Positions 35,901 through 49,100 of a stretch of 64,000 nucleotides of DNA are shown here, piece after piece. The stretch covers positions 54,937,429 to 55,001,428 of the forward strand of contig CM049312.1 of the NCBI GenBank assembly GCA_026874595.1, given 5' to 3'. The notes beneath the pieces are model-generated. The model was not told the origin of the DNA. It did no database searches and worked only from the letters and a program-made list of their open reading frames with translations. The stretch's first letter is position 1, and each line of letters begins with the position of its first letter. The translations under genes and the position numbers were made by a program. Origin of the DNA: Sipunculus nudus. Taxonomy: Eukaryota > Annelida > Sipuncula > Golfingiida > Sipunculidae.

Positions 35901-38900
35901 ACCCCTTTTAGTGTTTGTCACTATTAATATATGCTATATCCGGGATAAGGGATCCCTAACCCTCGAGCGTGAAATACTCCTTTAAGGGTTTGTCACTATT
36001 CATATATGCTATATCCAAGATAAGGGTTACCCTAAACCTTCGTGCATAAAATACCCCCGTGTTTGTCACTATTAATATATGCTATATCCGGGATACGGGT
36101 AACCCTAACCCTTCGGGCATGAAATACTCCAGTAAGTGTTTGTCACTTATAATATATGCAATATCCGGAAAACGGGTTACCCTAACCCTTCGGGCATGAC
36201 ATAAAACTTTAAGTGTTTGTCACTATTAATAAATGCTCTATCCAGGATAAGGGTTCTCTATCACTCGGGCGTGAAATACTCCAGGAAGTGTTTGTCACTA
36301 TTCCTATATGCTATATCCAGGATACGGGTTACCCTAACCCTTTGGGCATGAAATACTCCAGTAGGTGTTTGTCATTATTAATATATGCTATATCCGGGAT
36401 ACGGGTTACCCTAACCCTTCGGGCTTGAAATACTCCAGTAGGTGTTTGTCACTATTAATATATGCTATATTCAGGATACGGGTTATCCTTACCCTTCGGG
36501 CATGAAATACTCCAGTGAGTGTTTGTCCCTATTAATATATGCTATATCTGGGATACGGGTTACCCTAACCTTTCAGGCATGACTTACTCCTATAAATGTT
36601 TGTCGCTATTAATATATACTATATCTAGGATACGGGTTACCCTAACCCTTCATGCATGAAATACTCCAGTGGATATTTGTCACTATTAATATATGCTTTA
36701 TCCGGGATACGGGTACCCTAACCCGTCGGGCATGAAATACTCCAGTAAGTGATTGTCACTTATAATATATGCAATATCCGGAAAACGGGTTACCCTAACC
36801 CTTTGGGCATGACATACAACTTTATGTGTTTGTCACTATTAATATATGCTCCATCCGGGATAAGGGTTCCCTGACCCTCGGGCGTGAAATACTCTTTTAA
36901 GGGTTTGTCACTATTCATATATGCTATATCCAAGATAAGGGTTACCCTAACCATTCGGGCATAAAATACCCCCGTGTTTGTCACTATTAATATATTCTAT
37001 ATCCGGGATACGGGTTACCCTAACGCTTCGGGCAAGAAATACTCCAGTAAATGTTTGTCACTTATAATATATGCAATTTCCGGGAAACGGGTTACCCTAA
37101 CCCTTCGGGCATGACATACAACTTTAAGTGTTTGTCACTATTAATATATGCTCTATCCAGGATAAGGGTTTCCTATCACTCGGGCGTGAAATTCTCCAGT
37201 AAGTGTTTGTCACTATTCATATATGCTATATCCAGGATAGGGGTTACCCTAACCCTTTGGGCATGAAATACTCCAGGAGGTGTTTGTCATTATTAATATA
37301 TGCTATATCCGGGATACGGGTTACCCTAACCCTTCGGGCTTGAAATACTCCAGTAGGTGTTTGTCACTATTAATATATGCTATATTCAGGATACATGTTA
37401 TCCTAACCCTTCGGGCATGAAATACTCAAGTGAGTGTTTGTCCCTATTAATGTATGCTATATCCGGGATACGGGTTACCCTAACCTTTCAGGCATGGCTT
37501 ACTCCTATAAATGTTTGTCTCTATTAATATATGCTATATCTAGGATACGGGTTACCCTAACCCTTCATGCAAGAAATACTCCAGTGGGTATTTGTCACTA
37601 TTAATATATGCTTTATCCGGGATACGGGTACCCTAACCCGTCGGGCATGAAATACTCCAGTAAGTGATTGTCACTTATAATATATGCAATATCCGAAAAA
37701 CGGGTTACCTAACCCTTTGGGCATGACATACAACTTTATGTGTTTGTCACTATTAATATATGCTCTATCCAGGATAAGGGTTCCCTATCACTCGGGCGTG
37801 AAATACTCCAGTAAGTGTTTGTCACTATTCATTTATGCTATATCCAGGATACGGGTTACCCTAACCCTTTGGGCATGAAATACTCCAGTAGGTGTTTGTC
37901 ATTATTTATATATGCTATATCCGGGATACGGGTTACCCTAACCCTTCGGGCTTGAAATACTCCAGTAGGTGTTTGTCACTATTAATATATGCTATATTCA
38001 GGGTACGGGTTACCGTAACCCTTCGGGCATGAAATACTCCAGTGAGTGTTTGTCCCTATTAATAAATGCTATATCCGGGATACGGGTTACCCTAACCTTT
38101 CAGGCATGACTTACTCCTATAAATGTTTGTCGCTATTAATATATGCTTTATCCGGGATACGGGTACCCTAACCCGTCGGGCATGAAATACTCCAGTAAGT
38201 GATTGTCACTTATAATATATGCAATATCCGGAAAACGGGTTATCCTAACCCTTTGGGCTTGACATACAACTTTATGTGTTTGTCACTATTAATATATGCT
38301 CTATCCGGGGTAAGGGTTCCCTAACCCTCGGGCGTGAAATACTCCTTTAAGGGTTTGTCACTATTCATATATGCTATATCCAAGATAAGGGTTACCCTAA
38401 CCCTTCGGGCATAAAATACCCCCGTGTTTGTCACTATTAATATATGCTATATCCGGGATACGGGTTCCCTAACCCTTCGGGCATGAAATACTCCAGTAAG
38501 TGTTTGTCACTTATAATATATGCAATATCCGGAAAACGGGTTACCCTAACCCTTCGGGCATGACATACAACTTTAAGTGTTTGTCACTATTAATATATGC
38601 TCTATCCAGGATAAGGGTTCCCTATCACTCGGGCGTGAAATACTCCAGTAAGTGTTTGTCACTATTCATATATGCTATATCCAGGATACGGGTTACCCTA
38701 ACCTTTCAGGCATGACTTACTCCTATAAATGTTTGTCGCTATTAATATATGCTTTATCCGGGATACGGGTACCCTAACCCGTCGGGCATGAAATACTCCA
38801 GTAAGTGATTGTCACTTATAATATATGCAATATCCGGAAAACGGGTTATCCTAACCCTTTGGGCTTGACATACAACTTTATGTGTTTGTCACTATTAATA

Positions 38901-41900
38901 TATGCTCTATCCGGGGTAAGGGTTCCCTAACCCTCGGGCGTGAAATACTCCTTTAAGGGTTTGTCACTATTCATATATGCTATATCCAAGATAAGGGTTA
39001 CCCTAACCCTTCGGGCATAAAATACCCCCGTGTTTGTCACTATTAATATATGCTATATCCGGGATACGGGTTCCCTAACCCTTCGGGCATGAAATACTCC
39101 AGTAAGTGTTTGTCACTTATAATATATGCAATATCCGGAAAACGGGTTTCCCTAACCCTTCGGGCATGACATACAACTTTAAGTGTTTGTCACTATTAAT
39201 ATATGCTCTATCCAGGATAAGGGTTCCCTATCACTCGGGCGTGAAATACTCCAGTAAGTGTTTGTCACTATTCATATATGCTATATCCAGGATACGGGTT
39301 ACCCTAACCCTTTGGGCATGAAATACTCCAGTAGGTTTTGTCATTATTAATATATGCTATATCCGGGATACGGGTTACCCTAACCCTTCGGACATGAAAT
39401 ACTCCAGTAAGTGTTTGTCACTTATAATATATGCAATATCCGGAAAACGGGTTACCCTAACCCTTCGGGCATGACATACAACTTTAAGTGTTTGTCACTA
39501 TTAATATATGCTCTATCCAGGATAAGGGTTCCCTATCACTCGGGCGTGAAATACTCCAGTAAGTGTTTGTCACTATTCATATATGCTATATCCAGGATAC
39601 GGGTTACCCTAACCCTTTGGGCATGAAATACTCCAGTAGGTGTTTGTCATTATTAATATATGCTATATCCGGGATACGGGTTACCCTAACCCTTCGGGCT
39701 TGAAATACTCCATTAGGTGTTTGTCACTATTAATATATGCTATATTCAGGGTACGGGTTACCCAAACCCTTCGGGCATGAAATACTCCAGTGAGTGTTTG
39801 TCCCTATTAATAAATGCTATATCCCGGATACGGGTTACCCTAACCTTTCAGGCATGACTTACTCCTATAAATGTTTGTCGCTGTTAATATATGGTATATC
39901 TAGAATACGGGTTACCCTAACCCTTCATGCATGAAATACTCCAGTGGGTGTTTGACACTATTAATATATGCTATATCCGGGATACGGTTTACACTAACCC
40001 TTCGGGCATGAAAAACTCCAGTAAGTGTTTGTCACTTATAATATATGCCATATCCGGAGTACAGGTTACCCTAATCCTTCGGCCTAAAATAACCCCGTAT
40101 GTGTTTGTCACTATTGATATTTGCTATATCCGGGAAACGGATTACCCTAACCCTTCGGGTATGAAATACTCCAGTAAGTGTATGTCACTATTATTGTATG
40201 CTATATCTCAGATACGGGTTACCCTAACACTTCGGGCATGAAATACTCCACAAAGTGTTTGTCACTATTAAGATGTGCTGTATCTGGGGTAACGGCATGA
40301 AATACTCCAGTGAGTGTTTGTCACTTTTAATATATCCTATATCCGGGTTACCCTAACCCTTCGGGCATGAAATACTCCAGTAAGTGTTGTCACTTATAAT
40401 ATATGCAATATCCGGAAAACAGGTTACCCTAACCCCTCGGGCCTGACATACCCCTTTTAGTGTTTGTCACTATTAATATATGCTATATCCGGGATAAGGG
40501 TTCCCTAACTCTCGGGCGTGAAATACTCCTTTAAGGGTTTGTCACTATTCATATATGCTATATCCAAGATAAGGGTTACCCTAAACCTTCGTGGATAAAA
40601 TACCCCCGTGTTTGTCACTATTAATATATTCTATATCCGGGATACGGGTAACCCTAACCCTTCCGGCATGAAATACTCCAGTAAGTGTTTGTCACTTATA
40701 ATATATGCAATATCCGGAAAACGGGTTACCCTAACCCTTCGGGCATGACATACAACTTTAAGTGTTTGTCACTATTAATAAATGCTCTATCCAGGATAAG
40801 GGTTCCCTATCACTCGGGCGTGAAATACTCCAGTAAGTGTTTGTCACTATTCATATATGCTATATCCAGGATACGGGTTACCCTAACCCTTTGGGCATGA
40901 AATACTCCAGTAGGTGTTTGTCATTATTAATATATGCTATATCCGGGATACGGGTTACCCTAACCCTTCGGGCTTGAAATACTCCAGTAGGTGTTTGTCA
41001 CTATTAATATATGCTATATTCAGGATACGGGTTATCCTAACCCTTCGGGCATAAAATACTCCAGTGAGTGTTTGTCCCTATTAATATATGCTATATCTGG
41101 GATACGGGTTACCCTAACCTTTCAGGCATGACTTACTCCTATAAATGTTTGTCGCTATTAATATATGCTATATCTAGGATACGGGTTACCCTAACCCTTC
41201 ATGCATGAAATACTCCAGTGGATATTTGTAACTATTAATATATGCTTTATCCGGGATACGGGTACCCTAACCCGTCGGGCATGAAATACTCCAGTAAGTG
41301 ATTGTCACTTATAATATATGCAATATCCGGAAAACGGGTTTACCTAACCCTTTGGGCATGACATACAACTTTATGTGTTTGTCACTATTAATATATGCTA
41401 TATCCGGGATACGGGTTACCCTAACCCTTCAGGTATGACTTAGTCCTATAAGTGCTTGTCACTTTTAAAATATGCTATATCCAGGATACGGGTTACCCTA
41501 ACTCTTCGGGCTATAAATACTCCAGTGAGTGTTTGTCATTATTAACATATGCTATATCCGGGATACGGGTTACCCTAACCCTTCGGGCATGAAATACTCC
41601 AGTAAGTGTTTGTCACTTATAATATATGCTATATCCGGAATACGGGTAACCCTAACCCTTCGGACATGACATGCCCCTGTAAGTGTTTGTCACTATTAAT
41701 ATATGCTCTATCCAGGATAAGGGTCCCCGAACCCTCGGGCGTGAAATACTCCTGTAAGTGTTTGTCATTATTCATATATGCCATATCCAGGATAAGAGTT
41801 ACCCTAACCCTTAGGGCATTAAATACCCCAGTAAGTGTATGTCACTATTAATGTATGCTATATCCGAGATACGGATAACCCTAACCCTCAGTTCATGAAA

Positions 41901-43139
41901 TACCCCAGTAAGTGTTTGCCACTATTAATATATGCTATATACGGGATACGGGTTACCCTAACCATTCGGGCATGAAATACTCCAGTGAGTGTTTGTCACT
42001 ATTAACTTATGCTTTATCCGGGATCCGAGTTAACATAACACTTCGGACATGAAATACTCCAGTAAGTGTTTGTCACTTATATATGCTATATCCGGAATAC
42101 GGGTTACCCTAACCTTTCTGACATGAAATACTCCAGTAATTGTTTGTCACAATTAATATGTGTTATATCCGGGATACATGTTAACCTAATACTTCGGACA
42201 TGAAATACTCCAGTAAGTGTTTGTCACTAATAATATGGTATATCCTGTATACGAGTTACCCTGACCCTTCGGACATTAAATACTCCAGTAAGTGTTTGTC
42301 ACTATTAATATGTGCTATATCCGGGATACGGGTTACCCTAACCTTTCGGCATGAAATACTCGAGTTTGTGTTTGCCACTATTAATATTTGCCATGTACGG
42401 GATACGGGTGACCCTAACACTTCGAGCATGAAATAATCCAGTAAGTGTTTGAAACCCTTCGGGCATGAAATACTCCAATAAGTGTTTTTCAATAATAATA
42501 TATGCTATATCCAGGATACGGGTTACCCTAACCCTTCGGGCTAGAAATACTCCAGTGAGTGTTTGTCAAAATTAACATATGCTATCCGGGCTAGGGGTTA
42601 GGTTTACCCTTCGGGAATGAAATTTTCCATAAGTGTTTGTCACTATTAATATAAGCTATATCCGGGATACGGGTTACCCTAACCTTTCGGCATGAAATAC
42701 TCGAGTTAGTGTTTGCCACTATTAATATTTGCCATGTCCGGGATACGGGTGACCCTAACACTTCGAGCATGAAATAATCCGTTAAGTGTTTGAAACCCTT
42801 CGGGCATGAAATACTCCAATAAGTGTTTTTCAATAATAATATATGCTATATCCAGGATACGGGTTACCCTAACCCTTTGGGCATGAAATATTCCAGTAAT
42901 GTTTGTCACTATTAATATATGCTATATCCGGGATACGGGTTACCCTAACCCTTCAGGTATAACTTAATCCTATAAGTGTTTGTCACTATTAAAATATGCT
43001 ATATCCAGGATACGGGTTATCCTAACCCTTCGGGCTAGAAATACTCCAGTGAGTGTTTGTCACTATTGACATATGCTATATCCGGGATACGGGTTACCCT
43101 AACCCTTCGGGCATGAAATGCTCCAGTAAGTGTTTGTTA
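32984..43139 (+). repeat. Satellite B long higher-order block, copy 3 (about 10.2 kb)
   Basis: Same landmark and monomer order as copy 2. Its inner part (33.6-38.7 kb) matches 23.1-27.9 kb almost base for base by eye. Its right end (41.4-42.5 kb) repeats 31.4-32.5 kb of copy 2 at an offset of 9,965 bp. Confidence 0.85.
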
Positions 43140-46100
43140 CTTATAATATATGCTATATCCGGAATACGGGTTACCCTAACCCTTCGGACATGACATGCCC
43201 CTGTAAGTGTTTGTCACTATTAAAATATGCTGTATCCAGGATACGGGTTACCCTAACCCTTCAGGCATGAAATACTCCAGTGAGTGTTTGTCACTATTAA
43301 CATATGCTTTATCAGGGATACGGGTTACCCTAACCCTTCGGGCATGACATACTCCTGCAAGTGTTTGTCACTATTCATATATGCTATATCCAGGAAAAGG
43401 GTTACCCTAACCCTTCGGGCATAAAATACCCCAGTAAGTGTATGTCACTATTAATGTATGCTTTATCCGGGATACGGGTTACCCTAACACTTCGAGCATG
43501 AAATAATCCAGTAAGTGTTTGAAACCCTTCGGGCATGAAATACTCCAATAACTGTTTTTCAATAATAATATATGCTTTATCCGGGATACGAGTTACCCTT
43601 ACACTTTGTACATGAAATTTTCCATAAGTGTTTGTAACTATTAATTTATGCTATATCCGGGATACGGGTTACCCTAACCCTTTGGGCATGAAATATTCCA
43701 GTAATGTTTGTCACTATTAATATATGCTATATCCGGGATACGGGTTACCCTAACCCTGCAGGTATGACTTCAACTTTAAGTGTTTGTCACTATTAAAATA
43801 TGCTATATCCAGGATACGGGTTACCCTAACCCTTCGGGCATGAAATACTCCAGTGAGTGTTTGTCACTATTAATATATGCTATATCCGGGATACGGGTTA
43901 CCCTAACACTTCGAGCCTATCCGGGATATGGGTTACCCTTACCATTCTGGCATAATATACCCCAGTAAGTGCTTATCACCACTAAAATATATATGCTATA
44001 TCTGGAGCACGGGTTACCCTATTTTGCATGGAATACTCCATTAGGTGTTTGTCACTATTCATATATGCTATATCCTGGATAAGGGTTACCCTAACCCTTC
44101 GGGCATGAAATACTCCAGTGAGTGTTTGTCACTATTAATATATGCTATATCCGGGATACGGGTTACCCTAACCCTTCGGGTATAAATACTCCAGTAAGTG
44201 TATGTCACTATTTTTGTATGCTATATCCTGGAAACAGGTTACCCTAACCCTTCGGGTATGAAATACTCCAGTAAGTGTTTGTCATTATTAATATATGGTA
44301 TATCTAGGATACGGGTTACCTAACCCTTTGGGCATGAAATACTCCAGTAAGTGTTTGTCACTATTAACATATGCTATATCCGAGATACGGGTTACCTAAC
44401 CCTTTGGGCATGAAATACTCCAGTAAGTGTTTGTTACTATTAATATATGCTATATCTAGGATACGGGTTACCAAACCCCTGAGGGAATGAAATACTACAG
44501 TAAGAGTTTGTCATTATTAACATATGCTATATCTAGGATACGGGTTACCCTAAGTCTTTGGGCATGAAATACTCCAGTAGGTGTTTGTCACTATTAATGT
44601 ATGCTATATCCAGGATACAGTTTCCCCTAACCCTTTGTGTATGAAAATCCGAAGTAAGTGTGTGTAACTATAAATATATGATATATCTGGGATACGGGGA
44701 TCCATATCCCTTCTCGCATGAAATACCCTAATAAGTATTTGTTACATTTAATAAAAGCTAATAAGGGATATGGGTTACCCTTACCATTCTGGCATTAAAT
44801 ACTCCAGTAAGTGTTTGTCACTATTAATATATATATGCTATATCTGGAACAAGGGTTACCCTAACCTATTTTGCATGAAATACTGCAGTAGGTCTTTGTC
44901 ACTATAAAAATATGCTACATCCGGGATACTGGTTACCCTTATCCTTCGAGCATGATATACAACAGTAAGTGTTTGTCACTTTAAAAATATATGCCATACT
45001 CGGAATACGGGTTACCCTAACCCTTCGGGCATGACATACCCCTTTAAGTGTTTGTCACTATAAATATATGATATATCCAGGATATGGGTTAGGTTTACCC
45101 TCCGGGAATGAAATATTTCAGTAAGTGTTTGTCCCTATTAATATATGCTATATCCGGGATACGGGTTACCCTAACCCTCCTTCAGGCATGACTTACTCCT
45201 ATAAATGTTTGTCGCTATTAATATATGGTATATCTAGAATACGGGTTACCCTAACCCTTCATGCATGAAATACTCCAGTGGGTGTTTGACACTATTAATA
45301 TATGCTATATCCGGGATACGGGTTACACTAACCCTTCGGGCATGAAAAACTCCAGTAAGTGTATGTCACTATTATTGTATGCTATATCTCAGATACGGGT
45401 TACCCTAACACTTCGGGCATGAAATACTCCACAAAGTGTTTGTCATTATTAATATGTGCTGTATCTGGGGTAACGGCATGAAATACTCCAATGAGTGTTT
45501 GTCACTTTTAATATATCCTATATCCGGGATACGGGTTACCCTAACCCTTCGGGCATGAAATACTCCAGTAAGTGTTGTCACTTATAATATATGCAATATC
45601 CGGAAAACAGGTTACCCTAACCCTTCTGGCCTGACATACCCCTTTTAGTGTTTGTCACTATCAATATATGCTATATCCGGGATAAGGGTTCCCTAACCCT
45701 CGAGCGTGAAATACTCCTTTAAGGGTTTGTCACTATTCATATATGCTATATCCAAGATAAGGGTTACCCTAAACCTTCGTGCATAAAATACCCCCGTGTT
45801 TGTCACTATTAATATATGCTATATCCGGGATACGGGTAACCCTAACCCTTCGGGCATGAAATACTCCAGTAAGTGTTTGTCACTTATAATATATGCAATA
45901 TCCGGAAAACGGGTTACCCTAACCCTTCGGGCATGACATAAAACTTTAAGTGTTTGTCACTATTAATAAATGCTCTATCCAGGATAAGGGTTCTCTATCA
46001 CTCGGGCGTGAAATACTCCAGGAAGTGTTTGTCACTATTCCTATATGCTATATCCAGGATACGGGTTACCCTAACCCTTTGGGCATGAAATACTCCAGTA

Positions 46101-49100
46101 GGTGTTTGTCATTATTAATATATGCTATATCCTGGATACGGGTTACCCTAACCCTTCGGGCTTGAAATACTCCAGTAGGTGTTTGCCACTATTAATATAT
46201 GCTATATTCAGGATACGGGTTATCCTTACCCTTCGGGCATGAAATACTCCAGTGAGTGTTTGTCCCTATTAATATATGCTATATCTGTGATACTGGTTAC
46301 CCTAACCTTTCAGGCATGACTTACTCCTATAAATGTTTGTCGCTATTAATATATGCTATATCTAGGATACGGGTTACCCTAACCCTTCATGCATGAAATA
46401 CTCCAGTGGATATTTGTCACTATTAATATATGCTTTATCCGGGATACGGGTACCCTAACCCGTCGGGCATGAAATACTCCAGTAAGTGATTGTCACTTAT
46501 AATATATGCAATATCCGGAAAACGGGTTACCCTAACCCTTTTGGCATGACATACAACTTTATGTGTTTGTCACTATTAATATATGCTCCATCCGGGATAA
46601 GGGTTCCCTGACCCTCGGGCGTGAAATACTCTTTTAAGGGTTTGTCACTATTCATATATGCTATATCCAAGATAAGGGTTACCCTAACCCTTCGGGCATA
46701 AAATACCCCCGTGTTTGTCACTATTAATATATTCTATATCCGGGATACGGGTTACCCTAACGCTTCGGGCAAGAAATACTCCAGTAAGTGTTTGTCACTT
46801 ATAATATATGCAATTTCCGGGAAACGGGTTACCCTAACCCTTCGGGCATGACATACAACTTTAAGTGTTTGTCACTATTAATATATGCTCTATCCAGGAT
46901 AAGGGTTCCCTATCACTCGGGCGTGAAATACTCCAGTAAGTGTTTGTCACTATTCATATATGCTATATCCAGGATAGGGGTTACCCTAACCCTTTGGGCA
47001 TGAAATACTCCAGGAGGTGTTTGTCATTATTAATATATGCTATATCCGGGATACGGGTTACCCTAACCCTTCGGGCTTGAAATACTCCAGTAGGTGTTTG
47101 TCACTATTAATATATGCTATATTCAGGATACATGTTATCCTAACCCTTCGGGCATGAAATACTCAAGTGAGTGTTTGTCCCTATTAATATATGCTATATC
47201 CGGGATACGGGTTACCCTAACCTTTCAGGCATGGCTTACTCCTATAAATGTTTGTCTCTATTAATATATGCTATATCTAGGATACGGGTTACCCTAACCC
47301 TTCATGCAAGAAATACTCCAGTGGGTATTTGTCACTATTAATATATGCTTTAATCGGGATACGGGTACCCTAACCCGTCGGGCATGAAATACTCCAGTAA
47401 GTGATTGTCACTTATAATATATGCAATATCCGAAAAACGGGTTACCTAACCCTTTGAGCATGACATACAACTTTATGTGTTTGTCACTATTAATATATGC
47501 TCTATCCGGGATAACGGTTCCCTAACCCTCGGGCGTGAAATACTCCTTTAAGGGTTTGTCACTATTCATATATGCTATATCCAAGATAAGGGTTACCCTA
47601 ACCCTTCGGTCATAAAATACCCCCGTGTTTGTCACTATTAATATATGCTATATCCGGGATACGGGTAACCCTAACCCTTCGGGCATGAAATACTCCAGTA
47701 AGTGTTTGTCACTTATAATATATGCAATATCCGGAAAACGGGTTACCCTAACCCTTCGGGCATGACATACAACTTTAAGTGTTTGTCACTATTAATATAT
47801 GCTCTATCCAGGATAAGGGTTCCCTATCACTCGGGCGTGAAATACTCCAGTAAGTGTTTGTCACTATTCATTTATGCTATATCCAGGATACGGGTTACCC
47901 TAACCCTTTGGGCATGAAATACTCCAGTAGGTGTTTGACATTATTAATATATGCTATATCCGGGATACGGGTTACCCTAACCCTTCGGTCTTGAAATATT
48001 CCAGTAGGTGTTTGTCACTATTAATATATGCTATATTCAGGGTACGGGTTACCCTAACCCTTCGGGCATGAAATACTCCAGTGAGTGTTTGTCCCTATTA
48101 ATAAATGCTATATCCGGGATACGGGTTACCCTAACCTTTCAGGCATGACTTACTCCTATAAATGTTTGTCGCTATTAATATATGCTTTATCCGGGATACG
48201 GGTACCCTAACCCGTCGGGCATGAAATACTCCAGTAAGTGATTGTCACTTATAATATATGCAATATCCGGAAAACAGGTTATCCTAACCCTTTGGGCTTG
48301 ACATACAACTTTATGTGTTTGTCACTATTAATATATGCTCTATCCGGGGAAAGGGTTACCCTAACCCTTCAGGTATGACTTAGTCCTATAAGTGCTTGTC
48401 ACTTTTAAAATATGCTATATCCAGGATACGGGTTACCCTAACTCTTCGGGCTATAAATACTCCAGTGAGTGTTTGTCATTATTAACATATGCTATATCCG
48501 GGATACGGGTTACCCTAACCCTTCGGGCATGAAATACTCCAGTAAGTGTTTGTCACTTATAATATATGCAATATCCGGAAAACGGGTTACCCTAACCCTT
48601 CGGGCATGACATACAACTTTAAGTGTTTGTCACTATTAATATATGCTCTATCCAGGATAAGGGTTCCCTATCACTCGGGCGTGAAATACTCCAGTAAGTG
48701 TTTGTCACTATTCATATATGCTATATCCAGGATACGGGTTACCCTAACCCTTTGGGCATGAAAAACTCCAGTAGGTGTTTGTCATTATTAATATATGCTA
48801 TATCCGGGATACGGGTTACCCTAACCCTTCGGACATGAAATACTCCAGTAAGTGTTTGTCACTTATAATATATGCAATATCCGGAAAACGGGTTACCCTA
48901 ACCCTTCGGGCATGACATACAACTTTAAGTGTTTGTCACTATTAATATATGCTCTATCCAGGATAAGGGTCCCCTATCACTCGGGCGTGAAATACTCCAG
49001 TAAGTGTTCGTCACTATTCCTATATGCTATAACCAGGATACGGGTTACCCTAACCCTTTGGGCAGGAAATACTCCAGTACGTGTTTGTCATTATTAATAT